From an uncultured Archangium sp. (GTDB lineage: Bacteria > Myxococcota > Myxococcia > Myxococcales > Myxococcaceae), in contig CAIVGN010000117.1 in NCBI GenBank assembly GCA_903905455.1, positions 1 through 37,163 of the forward strand: a DNA stretch of 37,163 nucleotides, given 5' to 3'. Numbering within the stretch: position 1 is the first letter of the stretch; each line of letters starts with the position of its first letter. Made by a program: the position numbers and the translations under genes. Below the pieces are notes generated by a model. That model worked only from the letters and a program-made list of their open reading frames with translations, was not told the origin of the DNA and did no database searches. Positions 16,309 to 24,900 of this stretch are shown in pieces.

Positions 16309-17004
16309 ATGTCGCTCCGGGGGGTGCGGCTGGCGTTCATTTCGATCGTGCTCGCCGGGGCAGCGTTTGCCCAGTCGGCCGACGGCGGCATCGCGGCCGT
16401 GTCCCCCGGTGACCAGGGGCCCGCGCAGACCGCGGACGAGGCGTTCACCACGCGCGTCAAGACGCTCGAAGAGCAGGTGGTCGATCTCAAGGAAAAGATC
16501 TTCCGCACCAAGGCCCGCCTGCTGCTGCTGCAGGAAACGGTGCTCGGTGGCGATCTCTCCAGCGGTGCCCGCGCGGTGATCTTCCACCGCAACGAGATGG
16601 GCTCGCAGTTCATACTCGAGTCGGTGGCCTACGCGCTCGACGGCGCGCCCATCTTCACCAAGGTCGACGCCAACGGCGATCTCGACAAGCGCGAAGAGTT
16701 CGAGATCTTCAACGGCCGCATCGTACCCGGCAACCACCAGATCGCGGTGCGCATGGTCTACCGCGGCCACGGCTACGGCATCTTCAGCTACCTCGAGGGG
16801 TACAAGTTCAAGCTCCAGTCGAACCAGACGTTCAACGCCGAGGCCGGCAAGGTCACGACGGTGAAGGTGGTCGGCTTCGAGAAGGGCGGCATCACGTCCG
16901 ACATCAAGGACAAGCCGGCCATCCGCTACGACATCTCGTCCGCCAAGGACCAGGCCACCACCAAGGGCGGAGCCGGTGCTCCCCCCGTGCCCGAGACGAA
17001 GTGA
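16309..17004 (+). CDS. Secreted coiled-coil/beta protein of unknown function, mglA-linked
   Basis: The protein has 231 residues and is not recognised as a named protein. A signal peptide ends about residue 22 (LAGAAFAQS). Residues about 44-80 form a coiled coil (TRVKTLEEQVVDLKEKIFRTK). The rest is strand-rich and Gly/Tyr-rich (GSQFILESVAYALDGAPIF, NHQIAVRMVYRGHGYGIF, YKFKLQSNQTFNAEAGKVTTVKVV), like a small Ig-like or jelly-roll periplasmic domain. The C-terminus is Gly/Ala/Pro-rich. I see no lipoyl or acyltransferase motif, so enzyme names sometimes given to such proteins would not be supported. It starts 2 bases after mglA, and the next gene starts 19 bases after its stop. Confidence 0.8.
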   Translation: MSLRGVRLAFISIVLAGAAFAQSADGGIAAVSPGDQGPAQTADEAFTTRVKTLEEQVVDLKEKIFRTKARLLLLQETVLGGDLSSGARAVIFHRNEMGSQFILESVAYALDGAPIFTKVDANGDLDKREEFEIFNGRIVPGNHQIAVRMVYRGHGYGIFSYLEGYKFKLQSNQTFNAEAGKVTTVKVVGFEKGGITSDIKDKPAIRYDISSAKDQATTKGGAGAPPVPETK

Positions 17005-17023
17005 CGACGTCGTCACCCGCGCC

Positions 17024-19369
17024 ATGATCCGCAGGCTTCTGAACCTCTGGTGGTGCGTGGTGCTGGGTGCTGCGGGGGCAGCGCAGGCCCAACGGGGCAA
17101 GGTGTCTGCCGTCGAGCTGCAGTCGCAGGTCGAAGAGGTCGCGCGCCAGGTCGAGGTCGCCCGCAACAACATCGAGCTGGTCGAGAAGCAGTACACGCTG
17201 CGCGAAGAGACGTCCGACGACGCCGCCCGGCTGCAGCGGTTCTCCGACGGCGAGATCCAGTACCTCCTCAACGACTACGCCACCGCGGCCGTGCTGTTCT
17301 ACGACCTGATCGCCAACAAGGACTTCCAGAAGAGCCCGCGCTACGGCGACGCGCTGTTCTACCTGGCCGACTCGCTCTACCAGCAGAAGAACTACCTCGG
17401 CTCGCGGCTCTACCTGCGCCAGTTGCTGCAGCTGCGCGCCGGCCACTACAAGGAAGCGCTCGCCCGCTACCTCGAGATCGCCGGCCGACTCAACGAGTTC
17501 GCCGGCATCGACGAGTACATCAACCAGGCCCGCGGGTTGTCCGGCGGCGCCCTGCCCCCCGAGCTCACCTACGTCTACGCGAAGTGGATGTTCCGCCGTC
17601 AGGACATCCCGCTCGAGGACCGGGTCAGTCGCAGCCGGCCGATCTTCGAGAGCCTCGCCAGCGACCCCACCGGGCCGTTCCACGTGCAGGCCGCGTACTT
17701 CATCGGCGTCGGCTACGTGCGCACCAGGCAGTGGGACCAGGCGCTCACCCAGTTCGAGGCCGTCTCGCTGGCCGCCGCGCGCGACGACAAGGAGCGCACG
17801 GTCAAGGAGCTCGCCGAGCTCTCCATGGGCCGCGTGTTCTTCGAGGTCGGCAAGTACGACGACGCCATCGATCACTACGCCCGCGTCTCGCAGTCCTCCG
17901 ACAGCTTCCCCGACTCGCTGTACGAGATCGCCTGGAGCTACGTGCGCAAGGGCGAGCTCGAGCGCGCCAAGAACGCCACCGAGGTGCTGCTGCTGGTGGC
18001 CGAGGACTCGGTGCTCGCACCCGAGGCGAAGATCCTCCAGGGCACGCTGCTGCAGAAGCTCCAGAAGTACGACGACGCCATCGACACCTACAACCAGGTG
18101 ATCAACGCCTATTCGCCCGTCCGTGACGAGATCGACGCGCTGCTGACGGTGAACAAGGACCCGGTGCAGTACTTCGACGAGCTGCTGGCGCGAAACGAGA
18201 AGACCCTCGACGTCACCAAGCTGCTGCCGCCGGTGGCCCTGAAGTGGGCCAGCACCCGCCAGGAGGTCGCCGAGGCCGTGGAGATCACCGCCGCCCTCGA
18301 GGCCAGCCGCCGGGGTATCGACGAGTCCCGGGCCATCGCCGACCGCATCTTGCGCTCGCTGGACGAGCGCGGCGTCGAGAGCTTCCCCGTGCTGCAGGAG
18401 GGCTACACCCGGGCCGACGCCGTCGACACCGCGCTGACCCGGGTCGAGGCCTCGTTGACGAAGATCGAGGAATACCTCGCCGACGACCTGATGAACGACG
18501 AGCAGAAGCGCCAACTCGGCGAGCTCAAGCAGAAGCAGCTCGAGCTCAAGAAGCGCATCGAGACCCTGCCCACCACCAGCGACCAGGTGCGCGCGCGCAA
18601 GGAGCGCATCCAGGCGGCCATCGACGCCATCGACAGGCAGGCCTTCCAGCTGGGCATCGACATCCAGTCGCAGGCCGCGCAGCTCACCGCGATCCGCAAG
18701 TTCGTCGACGACACGCACACCCAGCGCAAGGACCGGCCCGAAGACGAGAAGGCGTTCCTCGAGAAGGTGACCTTCGAGCAGCGCGCCCTCGAGGCCGTGC
18801 AGACCCAGCTCGACGAGCTCCGCGCGCAGCTCCTTGCCGAGCGCAACAACGCCGACAAGGCCGTCGGTGGCGAAGGGGTGCTCAAGCAGGAATACGCGCA
18901 GATCCTCGACCAGGAGCGGCTGCTCCTCGCCCAGGGCCGCCAGGGCCTCGCCGCCGACGCGCAGCGCGTGCTGCTGCGCGCCGACGTGGTGCGCGCCGAC
19001 GCCGCGGCCCTTCGCGAGCGCGTCACCCGCAGCAAGACCATCGTCCGCGACCGCGTGGCGCAGAAGGCCCAGAAGCTCCGCGAGCAGGTGCTCCTCGAGC
19101 AGCAGCTGCTCGAGGGCTACCGCACCGAGACCGCCACCGTCACCGGAGAGACGCGCAACCTCGTGGGCCGCATCGCGTTCGATAGCTTCAAGCGCGTGCG
19201 CCAGAGCTTCTACGACCTGGTGCTCAAGGCCGACGTCGGCGTGGTCGACGTGTCATTCCAGCGCAAGCAGGACAAGACGAGCCAGATCCAAAAGCTCGCC
19301 AGCCAGAAGGACCGCGAGCTCAAGCAGCTCGACGACGAGTTCAAAGAAGTGCTCAAGGACGTGGACTGA
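17024..19369 (+). CDS. Large periplasmic TPR and coiled-coil protein
   Basis: The protein has 781 residues. The start is the ATG giving MIRRLLNLWWCVVLGAAGAAQAQ, a clean signal peptide. An in-frame ATG at 16976 would put 16 extra residues before it and overlap the previous gene. Residues about 60-370 hold TPR-like helical pairs (YALNDYATAAVLFYDLIAN-type, FEVGKYDDAIDHYARV, QKYDDAIDTYNQVINAY). Residues about 430-780 are mainly long charged heptad-like helices (LKQKQLELKKRIETL, LEQQLLEGY), so a long coiled coil or rod is likely. GltC of the gliding machine is also a soluble periplasmic TPR protein placed before or near GltD-like genes in some clusters, but I cannot claim orthology. Its stop overlaps the next start by one base (TGATG). 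Confidence 0.82.
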   Translation: MIRRLLNLWWCVVLGAAGAAQAQRGKVSAVELQSQVEEVARQVEVARNNIELVEKQYTLREETSDDAARLQRFSDGEIQYLLNDYATAAVLFYDLIANKDFQKSPRYGDALFYLADSLYQQKNYLGSRLYLRQLLQLRAGHYKEALARYLEIAGRLNEFAGIDEYINQARGLSGGALPPELTYVYAKWMFRRQDIPLEDRVSRSRPIFESLASDPTGPFHVQAAYFIGVGYVRTRQWDQALTQFEAVSLAAARDDKERTVKELAELSMGRVFFEVGKYDDAIDHYARVSQSSDSFPDSLYEIAWSYVRKGELERAKNATEVLLLVAEDSVLAPEAKILQGTLLQKLQKYDDAIDTYNQVINAYSPVRDEIDALLTVNKDPVQYFDELLARNEKTLDVTKLLPPVALKWASTRQEVAEAVEITAALEASRRGIDESRAIADRILRSLDERGVESFPVLQEGYTRADAVDTALTRVEASLTKIEEYLADDLMNDEQKRQLGELKQKQLELKKRIETLPTTSDQVRARKERIQAAIDAIDRQAFQLGIDIQSQAAQLTAIRKFVDDTHTQRKDRPEDEKAFLEKVTFEQRALEAVQTQLDELRAQLLAERNNADKAVGGEGVLKQEYAQILDQERLLLAQGRQGLAADAQRVLLRADVVRADAAALRERVTRSKTIVRDRVAQKAQKLREQVLLEQQLLEGYRTETATVTGETRNLVGRIAFDSFKRVRQSFYDLVLKADVGVVDVSFQRKQDKTSQIQKLASQKDRELKQLDDEFKEVLKDVD

Positions 19370-22300
19370 TGCGCGCCCCTGCCCTGCTCAGCCTGCTGGT
19401 CCTCCTCGCCGCGGCGCCGGCGCTCGCCCAGAAGGGCAAGGCCAGGCCCGACGCCGGAGTGCCCGCCATGGACGCCGGCATTCCCGGCATGCCCCAGGTC
19501 TCGGCCGGCGGCGGCGAGAGCGGCAAGGGCGACGTCGCGCCTGCCGCCAAGGCCAAGAGCCGCTACTTCGAGGGCATGGGCGCCGGTGACACCCAGAAGG
19601 CCCAGTTCGAAGAGATCTCCCGCGCCCTCGAGCTGTACGAGGCCGAGTCGCGCGAGTTCAAGCGCGAGGTGCAGCTCCTCGTCGAGAAGAAGTACGAAGA
19701 GAAGCGCAACACCCTGGCCAACAGCTACGAGAAGGCCATCCGCGATCTCGAGGTGCTCGAGCGCCGCGAGCGCCTCGACGCCATCGCCGCCTTCGAAGAG
19801 TTCCTCCAGCGTTACCCCAACGACCCCCGCTACACGCCCGACGTGATGTTCCGCCTGGCCGAGCTCTATTACGAGCGCAGCTCCGACGACCACGCGGTCG
19901 CCATGCGCGACTACGAAGAGGAGCTCAAGAAGCTCGACCCCGAGAAGAGCGCGCTGCCGCCCCCGGAGCCGAAGATCGACTTCAGCAAGTCCATCGCGCT
20001 CTACCAGCGGCTGCTCAACGACTTCCCCACCTACAAGCTCAACGACGCCAGCTGGTACCTGCTGGGCTACTGCCAGGAGAAGCAGGAAGACTTCGAGCGG
20101 GCTCGCGGCTCGTACGAGCAGCTCATCGCCCGCTACCCCACCTCGCGCTTCACGACCGAGGCCTGGGTGCGCATCGGCGAGTACTACTTCGACGCCTACG
20201 ACGTGCCCGACGCCCTCACCCGCGCCATCGAGGCCTACGAGCACGCGGTGGCCGACACCAAGCACCCGCTCTACGACAAGGCGCTCTACAAGCTCGGGTG
20301 GACCTACTACCGCACCGACCGCTTCGACGAAGCCGTGGGCCGCTTCCTGAACCTCGTCGACTTCTACGAAGACCAGGCCAAGCAGAAGGGGGAAGAAGAG
20401 GTCGGCGGCGATCTGCGCAACGAGGCGCTGCAGTACACCGCCATCAGCTTCGTCGACGAGAAGTGGGGCTCCCTGGCCAAGGCCCAGGACACCTTCGCCA
20501 AGCTCGGCGGCCGCCGCTACGAGGGCGAGGTCTACCGGCGCATGGCCGACGTGTACTTCGACCAGACCAAGCACCCCGAGGCCATCGAGGCCTACCGCCT
20601 GGTGCTCCAGAAGGACCCGCTCAACAAGGACGCCCCCAAGATCCAGCAGCGCATCGTGCAGGCCTACGAGCGCGATCGCCGCCTCGAGGAGGCCTTCGCC
20701 GAGGCCTCGAAGCTGTCGAACATGTTCGTGCCGGGGACCCCGTGGCACGAGAAGTGGAAGCGCGATCCCGACGTGGTGCAGGCCGCCGGCGAGATGGCCG
20801 AGAAGAGCCTGTACTCGACGGCCATCTACCACCACCAGCAGGCCCTCGTTTACAAGCAGGAGGGCAAGTTCGACCTGGCCAAGTCGGCCTTCGAGACCGC
20901 GGCCAAGGCCTACGACGGCTACCTGCAGCGCTTCCCGCGCTCGAAGAACGCCTACGAGATGGAGTTCTACCTGGCCGAGTGCCTGTACAACTCGTTCCAG
21001 TTCAACGCGGCCGCCAAGCGCTACGCCGCGGTGCGCGACTCGAGCCAGGACGTGAAGTACCAGAACGACGCGGCCTACGCTGCGGTGCTCGCCAACCAGA
21101 AGGAACTCGATCTCGAGATCAAGGCCGGCACCGCCAAGCAGTACCCGGTGCTCAAGTCGACCGATCGCGCCGACGGCGAGAAGATCGTCCCCATCGAGCT
21201 CACGCCGCTGGAGCTGTCGCTGGTCGAGGCGTCCGACAAGTACGTGGCCAAGGCCAAGCCGGGCGACGACAAGTCTCCGGGCCTCGCCTACCGCGCCGCC
21301 GAACTGTTCTACACGCACAACCAGCTCGACGAGGCGCGCAAGCGCTTCGAGTCCATCGTGGGCACGTACCCCAAGGCCGAGGTCGCGAAGTTCGCCACCA
21401 ACCTCATCATCGAGAGCTACCTCGTCGACAAGAACTGGGCGGCCGTCGAAGACGTGTCGAAGCGGCTGCGTGAGAACAAGGACGTCATCGACCCCAAGTC
21501 CGACCTCTACGCCCAGCTGACCAAGTTCGAGCTCGGCGGCAAGTTCAAGCGCGCCGAAGAGCTGATGTCCAAGGGCCAGTACGACGAGGCTGCCAAGAAA
21601 TACATCGAGCTGGTCGCCGCCGAGCCCAAGCACGAGTTCGCCGACAAGGCCCTGAACAACGCCGCCGTTTGTTACGAGAACGTTCAGCGCTTCGACTCGG
21701 CCCAGAAGCTCTACGAGCGCATCTTCAGCGAGTACCCCACGTCCAAGCTGGCTGACGCCGCCCTCTTCCGCGTCGCGGTCAACGCCGAGAAGTCCTACGA
21801 CTTCGACAAGGCCATCGAGAAGTACCAGAAGCTCGGGAAGGACTACCCGAACTCGAAGGACCGTGAGTCGGCCCTCTTCAACACCGCCCGCCTGCTCGAA
21901 GGCCTGCAGCGCTACAACGAGGCCGCCGCCGCCTACCTGCGCTACGCCGACGTGTACCCGAACAGCGAAGACGCGCCGAAGAACCAGTTCCGCGCGGCGC
22001 TGATCTACGAGAAGCAGGGCGACAGCACGAAGGAGATCGCGGCCCTCAACGAGTTCGTGCAGAAGTTCTCCGCCAAGCCGGCCCAGGTCGAACTGGTCAT
22101 CGACGCCAAGAAGCGCATCGGCGACGCGTTCAAGAAGCAGAAGAACGAGACCGCGGCGAAGAAGGCCTACGAGGCCGCGGCCGACGAGTTCGACCGCCGC
22201 AACCTGAAGCCCGACACCTCGCCCATCGCCGCCGAGGCCGCCGCCTACGCGCGCTTCGAGCTGGGTGAGTACGTCTTCGCCGACTTCGATCGCATCAAGA

Positions 22301-22809
22301 TCGGCGGCACGGGCAAGGCCCTCGCCAACTCCTTCATCGTGAAGAAGGACGCGGTGAAGAAGGTGAGCGCGGCCTACGACCAGATCACCAAGTACAAGCG
22401 CGTGGAGTGGATCCTCGCGGCCTTCTACCGCCGCGGCTTCACCCTCGAGCGCTTCGCGCAGACGATCCTCGAGACGCCCGTGCCCCCGGACATCAAGCGC
22501 CTCGGCGAAGAGGCCGTGGTCACCTACCAGGACGCCCTCTCCGCGCAGACCGTGGCCCTCGAAGACAAGGCCGTGGAGGTCTATTCGGCGGCCTGGGCCG
22601 AGGCGAAGAAGTACCGCGTCTCCAACGAGTGGACCAAGAAGACCCTCGAGTCGCTCAACCGCTTCCGCCCCAAGGAATACCCGATGCTCAAGGAGCCGAA
22701 GTCCATCGTCTCCCAGGACCTCGTGTTCCCCGACGGCGCGGTCAATGGGGTCGGTGGCAACGAGCGCGCGATCGCAGCGCCGCAGAAGATCGGCGAGGGT
22801 GACAAGTGA
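19369..22809 (+). CDS. Very large periplasmic TPR protein, GltD (AgmU)-like
   Basis: The protein has 1146 residues. A signal peptide ends at PALAQ, and a short Asp-Ala-Gly/Pro linker follows. Nearly all the rest is TPR repeats (for example SIALYQRLLNDFPTYKLNDA, RARGSYEQLIARYPTSRF, QKLYERIFSEYPTSKLADA, AIEKYQKLGKDYPNSKDRE), many with the AxYxxLxxxYPxS spacing. Size, secretion signal and TPR content match AgmU/GltD, the giant periplasmic TPR protein of the M. xanthus gliding apparatus, and its Nfs paralogue. The genes that follow resemble GltE, GltF and GltG in the same order. Whether this is the gliding GltD or a paralogue cannot be decided from one locus. The overlap with both neighbours (TGATG and GTGA) indicates translational coupling. 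Confidence 0.82.
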   Translation: MRAPALLSLLVLLAAAPALAQKGKARPDAGVPAMDAGIPGMPQVSAGGGESGKGDVAPAAKAKSRYFEGMGAGDTQKAQFEEISRALELYEAESREFKREVQLLVEKKYEEKRNTLANSYEKAIRDLEVLERRERLDAIAAFEEFLQRYPNDPRYTPDVMFRLAELYYERSSDDHAVAMRDYEEELKKLDPEKSALPPPEPKIDFSKSIALYQRLLNDFPTYKLNDASWYLLGYCQEKQEDFERARGSYEQLIARYPTSRFTTEAWVRIGEYYFDAYDVPDALTRAIEAYEHAVADTKHPLYDKALYKLGWTYYRTDRFDEAVGRFLNLVDFYEDQAKQKGEEEVGGDLRNEALQYTAISFVDEKWGSLAKAQDTFAKLGGRRYEGEVYRRMADVYFDQTKHPEAIEAYRLVLQKDPLNKDAPKIQQRIVQAYERDRRLEEAFAEASKLSNMFVPGTPWHEKWKRDPDVVQAAGEMAEKSLYSTAIYHHQQALVYKQEGKFDLAKSAFETAAKAYDGYLQRFPRSKNAYEMEFYLAECLYNSFQFNAAAKRYAAVRDSSQDVKYQNDAAYAAVLANQKELDLEIKAGTAKQYPVLKSTDRADGEKIVPIELTPLELSLVEASDKYVAKAKPGDDKSPGLAYRAAELFYTHNQLDEARKRFESIVGTYPKAEVAKFATNLIIESYLVDKNWAAVEDVSKRLRENKDVIDPKSDLYAQLTKFELGGKFKRAEELMSKGQYDEAAKKYIELVAAEPKHEFADKALNNAAVCYENVQRFDSAQKLYERIFSEYPTSKLADAALFRVAVNAEKSYDFDKAIEKYQKLGKDYPNSKDRESALFNTARLLEGLQRYNEAAAAYLRYADVYPNSEDAPKNQFRAALIYEKQGDSTKEIAALNEFVQKFSAKPAQVELVIDAKKRIGDAFKKQKNETAAKKAYEAAADEFDRRNLKPDTSPIAAEAAAYARFELGEYVFADFDRIKIGGTGKALANSFIVKKDAVKKVSAAYDQITKYKRVEWILAAFYRRGFTLERFAQTILETPVPPDIKRLGEEAVVTYQDALSAQTVALEDKAVEVYSAAWAEAKKYRVSNEWTKKTLESLNRFRPKEYPMLKEPKSIVSQDLVFPDGAVNGVGGNERAIAAPQKIGEGDK

Positions 22810-24551
22810 AGCGCGTACTGCTCCCGGCCTGTCTCCTGCTGCTCAACGCCTGCGTCACCGCGCCGGAGACCACCAAGGACCTGGCGCCCGCGGGCCCCGA
22901 GACCCCGGACGTTCCCTACGCCCCGAAGACCGTGGCAGCGACCACCCCGGCGGCCAGCACCGGCGGCGCCGAGGTGATCAAGCCGGCCACCGGGGGTACC
23001 GCGCCCGCCGCCGAGGCCGCCGCGCCCCCCGCCCCCGTCGCCCCGACCTTCGATGGGCAGACCCAGTCGCGCTTCAAGGAAGGCGTCGCCGCGCTCAGCC
23101 AGGGCAACACCGACGTCGCCGAGCGCGCCTTCAAGGACGTGCTCGATCGCAACGACAAGGCCGCCTACGCGTGGACCAACCTCGGGCTGATCAAGGAGCG
23201 CCGCGGCGACGTGGGCGACGCCGAGCGAAACTACCGCCGCGCCCTGGAGATCGACCCCGGCCAGGACGTGGCCTGGGACTACCTGGCCCGGCTCCAGTGC
23301 CGGCAGCGCAAGTGCGCCCAGGTCGAGACCGAGCTCCGCGCGGCCATCGCCCGGAACCCCGCGCTCATCGGCCCCCGCAACGCGCTGGTGTACACGCTGC
23401 TCGCGGCGAACAAGCTCGAGGCTGCCGCCAGCGAAGCGAAGAAGGTGCTCAAGGCCGACGAGCGCAACGTGCGCGCCATGCAGTTGTTGGCACAGGTGTA
23501 CTTCAAGGAATCGAAGGTGGAGCTCGCGCGCCTGGTGCTGGAGAACGCGCGCACCATCGACGCCAACGACGCGGCCACCCACAACGCGCTGGGCCTGGTG
23601 TTCCTGCAGCTCAAGCAACGCCCCCAGGCGCTCGAGTCGTTCCGCCAGGCGACGCTGCTCAAGCCCGACTTCGCGGAAGCGCGGAACAACTTCGGCGCGA
23701 TGCTCAACGAGGCCAACGACTACGAGGCCGCGGTCAAGGAGCTCGAGGCGGCCGTCGCCGCGGCGCCGGAGTTCACCCTCGCCCACCTCAACCTGGGCAA
23801 CGCCTACCGCGGGCTCCAGCAGGCGCAGAAGGCCATCGTCGAATACCAGCTGGTGGAGAAGGCCCGGCCCGACCTCGCCGACACCGCCTACAACCTCGGC
23901 GTCACCTACCTCGACCAGGAGATCCCCGGCGTCGATCCCACCGAGCGCTTCAAGACGTCGATCTCCTACTTCGGCAAGTACAAGGAGCGCGGCGGCAAGG
24001 ACGACCGCGTCGACCAGTACGTGAAGGACGCCAACAAGGGCATCGAGAAGGAAGAGCGTCGCAAGGAGCGCGAGAAGAAGGACCAGCTCAAGAAGGTCGA
24101 GAACGCGAAGAAGGCCGAAGAGGACGCCAAGAAGAAGGCCGCCGACGACGCCCAGGCGAAGATCGACGCCGAGAAGAAGGCCAGGGAAGACGCCGCCGCC
24201 CAGGCCAAGGCCGACGCCGAGGCCGCCTCGAAGAAGGCGGCCGACGACGCGGTCGCCAAGAAGAAGGCCGACGCCGAGGCCGCGCGCAAGGCCTCCCTCG
24301 ACGCCGCCGCGCGCCAGAAGGAAGAAGCCGCCGCCGCGAAGAAGGCGGCCGCTGACGAGGCCAAGCACAAGAAGGACCAGGAGGCCGCCGCCAAGAAGGC
24401 GGCTGCCGACGAGGCCAAGCGCAAGAAGGCCGAAGAAGCCGCGGCGAAGAAGGCCGGCGCCGCCAAGCCGCCCGCAAAGCTCCGCGATGAAGACCCGGCC
24501 CCGGCCCCGGCGCCCGCGCCGGGCGGTAAGCTCGGAGGCGACGACAAATGA
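22806..24551 (+). CDS. TPR lipoprotein with TolA-like Lys/Ala helix, GltE (AglT)-like
   Basis: The protein has 581 residues. The GTG start overlaps the previous stop by 4 bases. The signal KRVLLPACLLLLNACVT has a lipobox LNAC, so lipidation at Cys15 or nearby is likely. A Pro/Ala linker is followed by about eight TPRs at roughly 85-400 (AERAFKDVLDRNDKAAYAW, ALESFRQATLLKPDFAEA, AHLNLGNAYRGLQQAQKAI). Residues about 405-565 are a long Lys/Ala/Glu/Asp helix with near-identical 18-19-residue repeats, resembling domain II of TolA, and the end is Pro-rich. AglT/GltE of M. xanthus is a TPR outer-membrane lipoprotein of the gliding complex. The gene order supports a GltE-type role. The TolA-like extension suggests it spans much of the periplasm, which is inference. 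Confidence 0.82.
   Translation: MKRVLLPACLLLLNACVTAPETTKDLAPAGPETPDVPYAPKTVAATTPAASTGGAEVIKPATGGTAPAAEAAAPPAPVAPTFDGQTQSRFKEGVAALSQGNTDVAERAFKDVLDRNDKAAYAWTNLGLIKERRGDVGDAERNYRRALEIDPGQDVAWDYLARLQCRQRKCAQVETELRAAIARNPALIGPRNALVYTLLAANKLEAAASEAKKVLKADERNVRAMQLLAQVYFKESKVELARLVLENARTIDANDAATHNALGLVFLQLKQRPQALESFRQATLLKPDFAEARNNFGAMLNEANDYEAAVKELEAAVAAAPEFTLAHLNLGNAYRGLQQAQKAIVEYQLVEKARPDLADTAYNLGVTYLDQEIPGVDPTERFKTSISYFGKYKERGGKDDRVDQYVKDANKGIEKEERRKEREKKDQLKKVENAKKAEEDAKKKAADDAQAKIDAEKKAREDAAAQAKADAEAASKKAADDAVAKKKADAEAARKASLDAAARQKEEAAAAKKAAADEAKHKKDQEAAAKKAAADEAKRKKAEEAAAKKAGAAKPPAKLRDEDPAPAPAPAPGGKLGGDDK
24324..24458 (+). repeat. In-frame tandem repeat coding the TolA-like helix
   Basis: There are two units and a partial third: 24324-24380 (19 codons), 24381-24434 (18 codons) and 24435-24458. 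They encode versions of EAAAKKAAADEAKxKK. The units differ by a few bases, so they are not a recent perfect duplication, but the region could change length by recombination without breaking the frame. Confidence 0.75.
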
Positions 24552-24790
24552 TGCGCACCCTGTTCCTCACCTGCTCACTCATCGCCGCCGCCGCCGCCGC
24601 CCAGGAAGGGGCAGCCCCGGCCCGGAAGAAGAAGGTGATTCGCCTCGACGCGATCACCGTCGAGGGCCGCATTCAGAAGCCGCAGGCCTTCTACATTTTG
24701 CAGCGCAGCACGCTCAACTTCGACGAGCTCAACCGGGCCGAGACCTTCGTGCCCAAGGTCGAGAAGAGCGTCGAAAAGGACGCGTTCTGA
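24548..24790 (+). CDS. Small secreted protein, GltF-like position, with TonB-box-like motif
   Basis: The protein has 80 residues. The signal peptide is MMRTLFLTCSLIAAAAAAQ. The mature part of about 60 residues begins with a basic stretch (RKKK), then IRLDAITVEGRIQKPQAF, YILQRSTLNFDELN and a C-terminal charged end. It overlaps the TPR lipoprotein gene (ATGA, 4 bases) and ends 110 bases before the FHA-like/TonB-like protein gene. In the M. xanthus gliding cluster a small periplasmic protein, GltF, sits between GltE and GltG. Position and secretion fit that, but the sequence is too short for a family claim. DAITVEG resembles the TonB boxes that contact TonB C-terminal domains, which is inference only. 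The 24791-24900 gap after it shows no convincing terminator or promoter. Confidence 0.7.
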   Translation: MMRTLFLTCSLIAAAAAAQEGAAPARKKKVIRLDAITVEGRIQKPQAFYILQRSTLNFDELNRAETFVPKVEKSVEKDAF

Positions 24791-24900
24791 TCCTTGAGAT
24801 GTGGCCCGCCCAGGGCTAAGTGGTCAAACTCATTTCGGTTTTGAGGGGTGCCGTGGGTTTGTCGGAACCTGACCCGCGCGCGGCTGTCTAAGGGAACGTC

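Noticed and set aside
19210-21633. Minus-strand open frame of 807 codons opposite the giant TPR gene
   Set aside because: It is Leu/Val/Gly/His-rich with no domain, and the plus-strand TPR protein is clearly coding. It is a shadow.
24791-24900. 110-base gap searched for a promoter or terminator before the GltG-like gene
   Set aside because: TTGTCG and CTAAGG-like boxes are present but with wrong spacing. Small inverted repeats are too weak to call.
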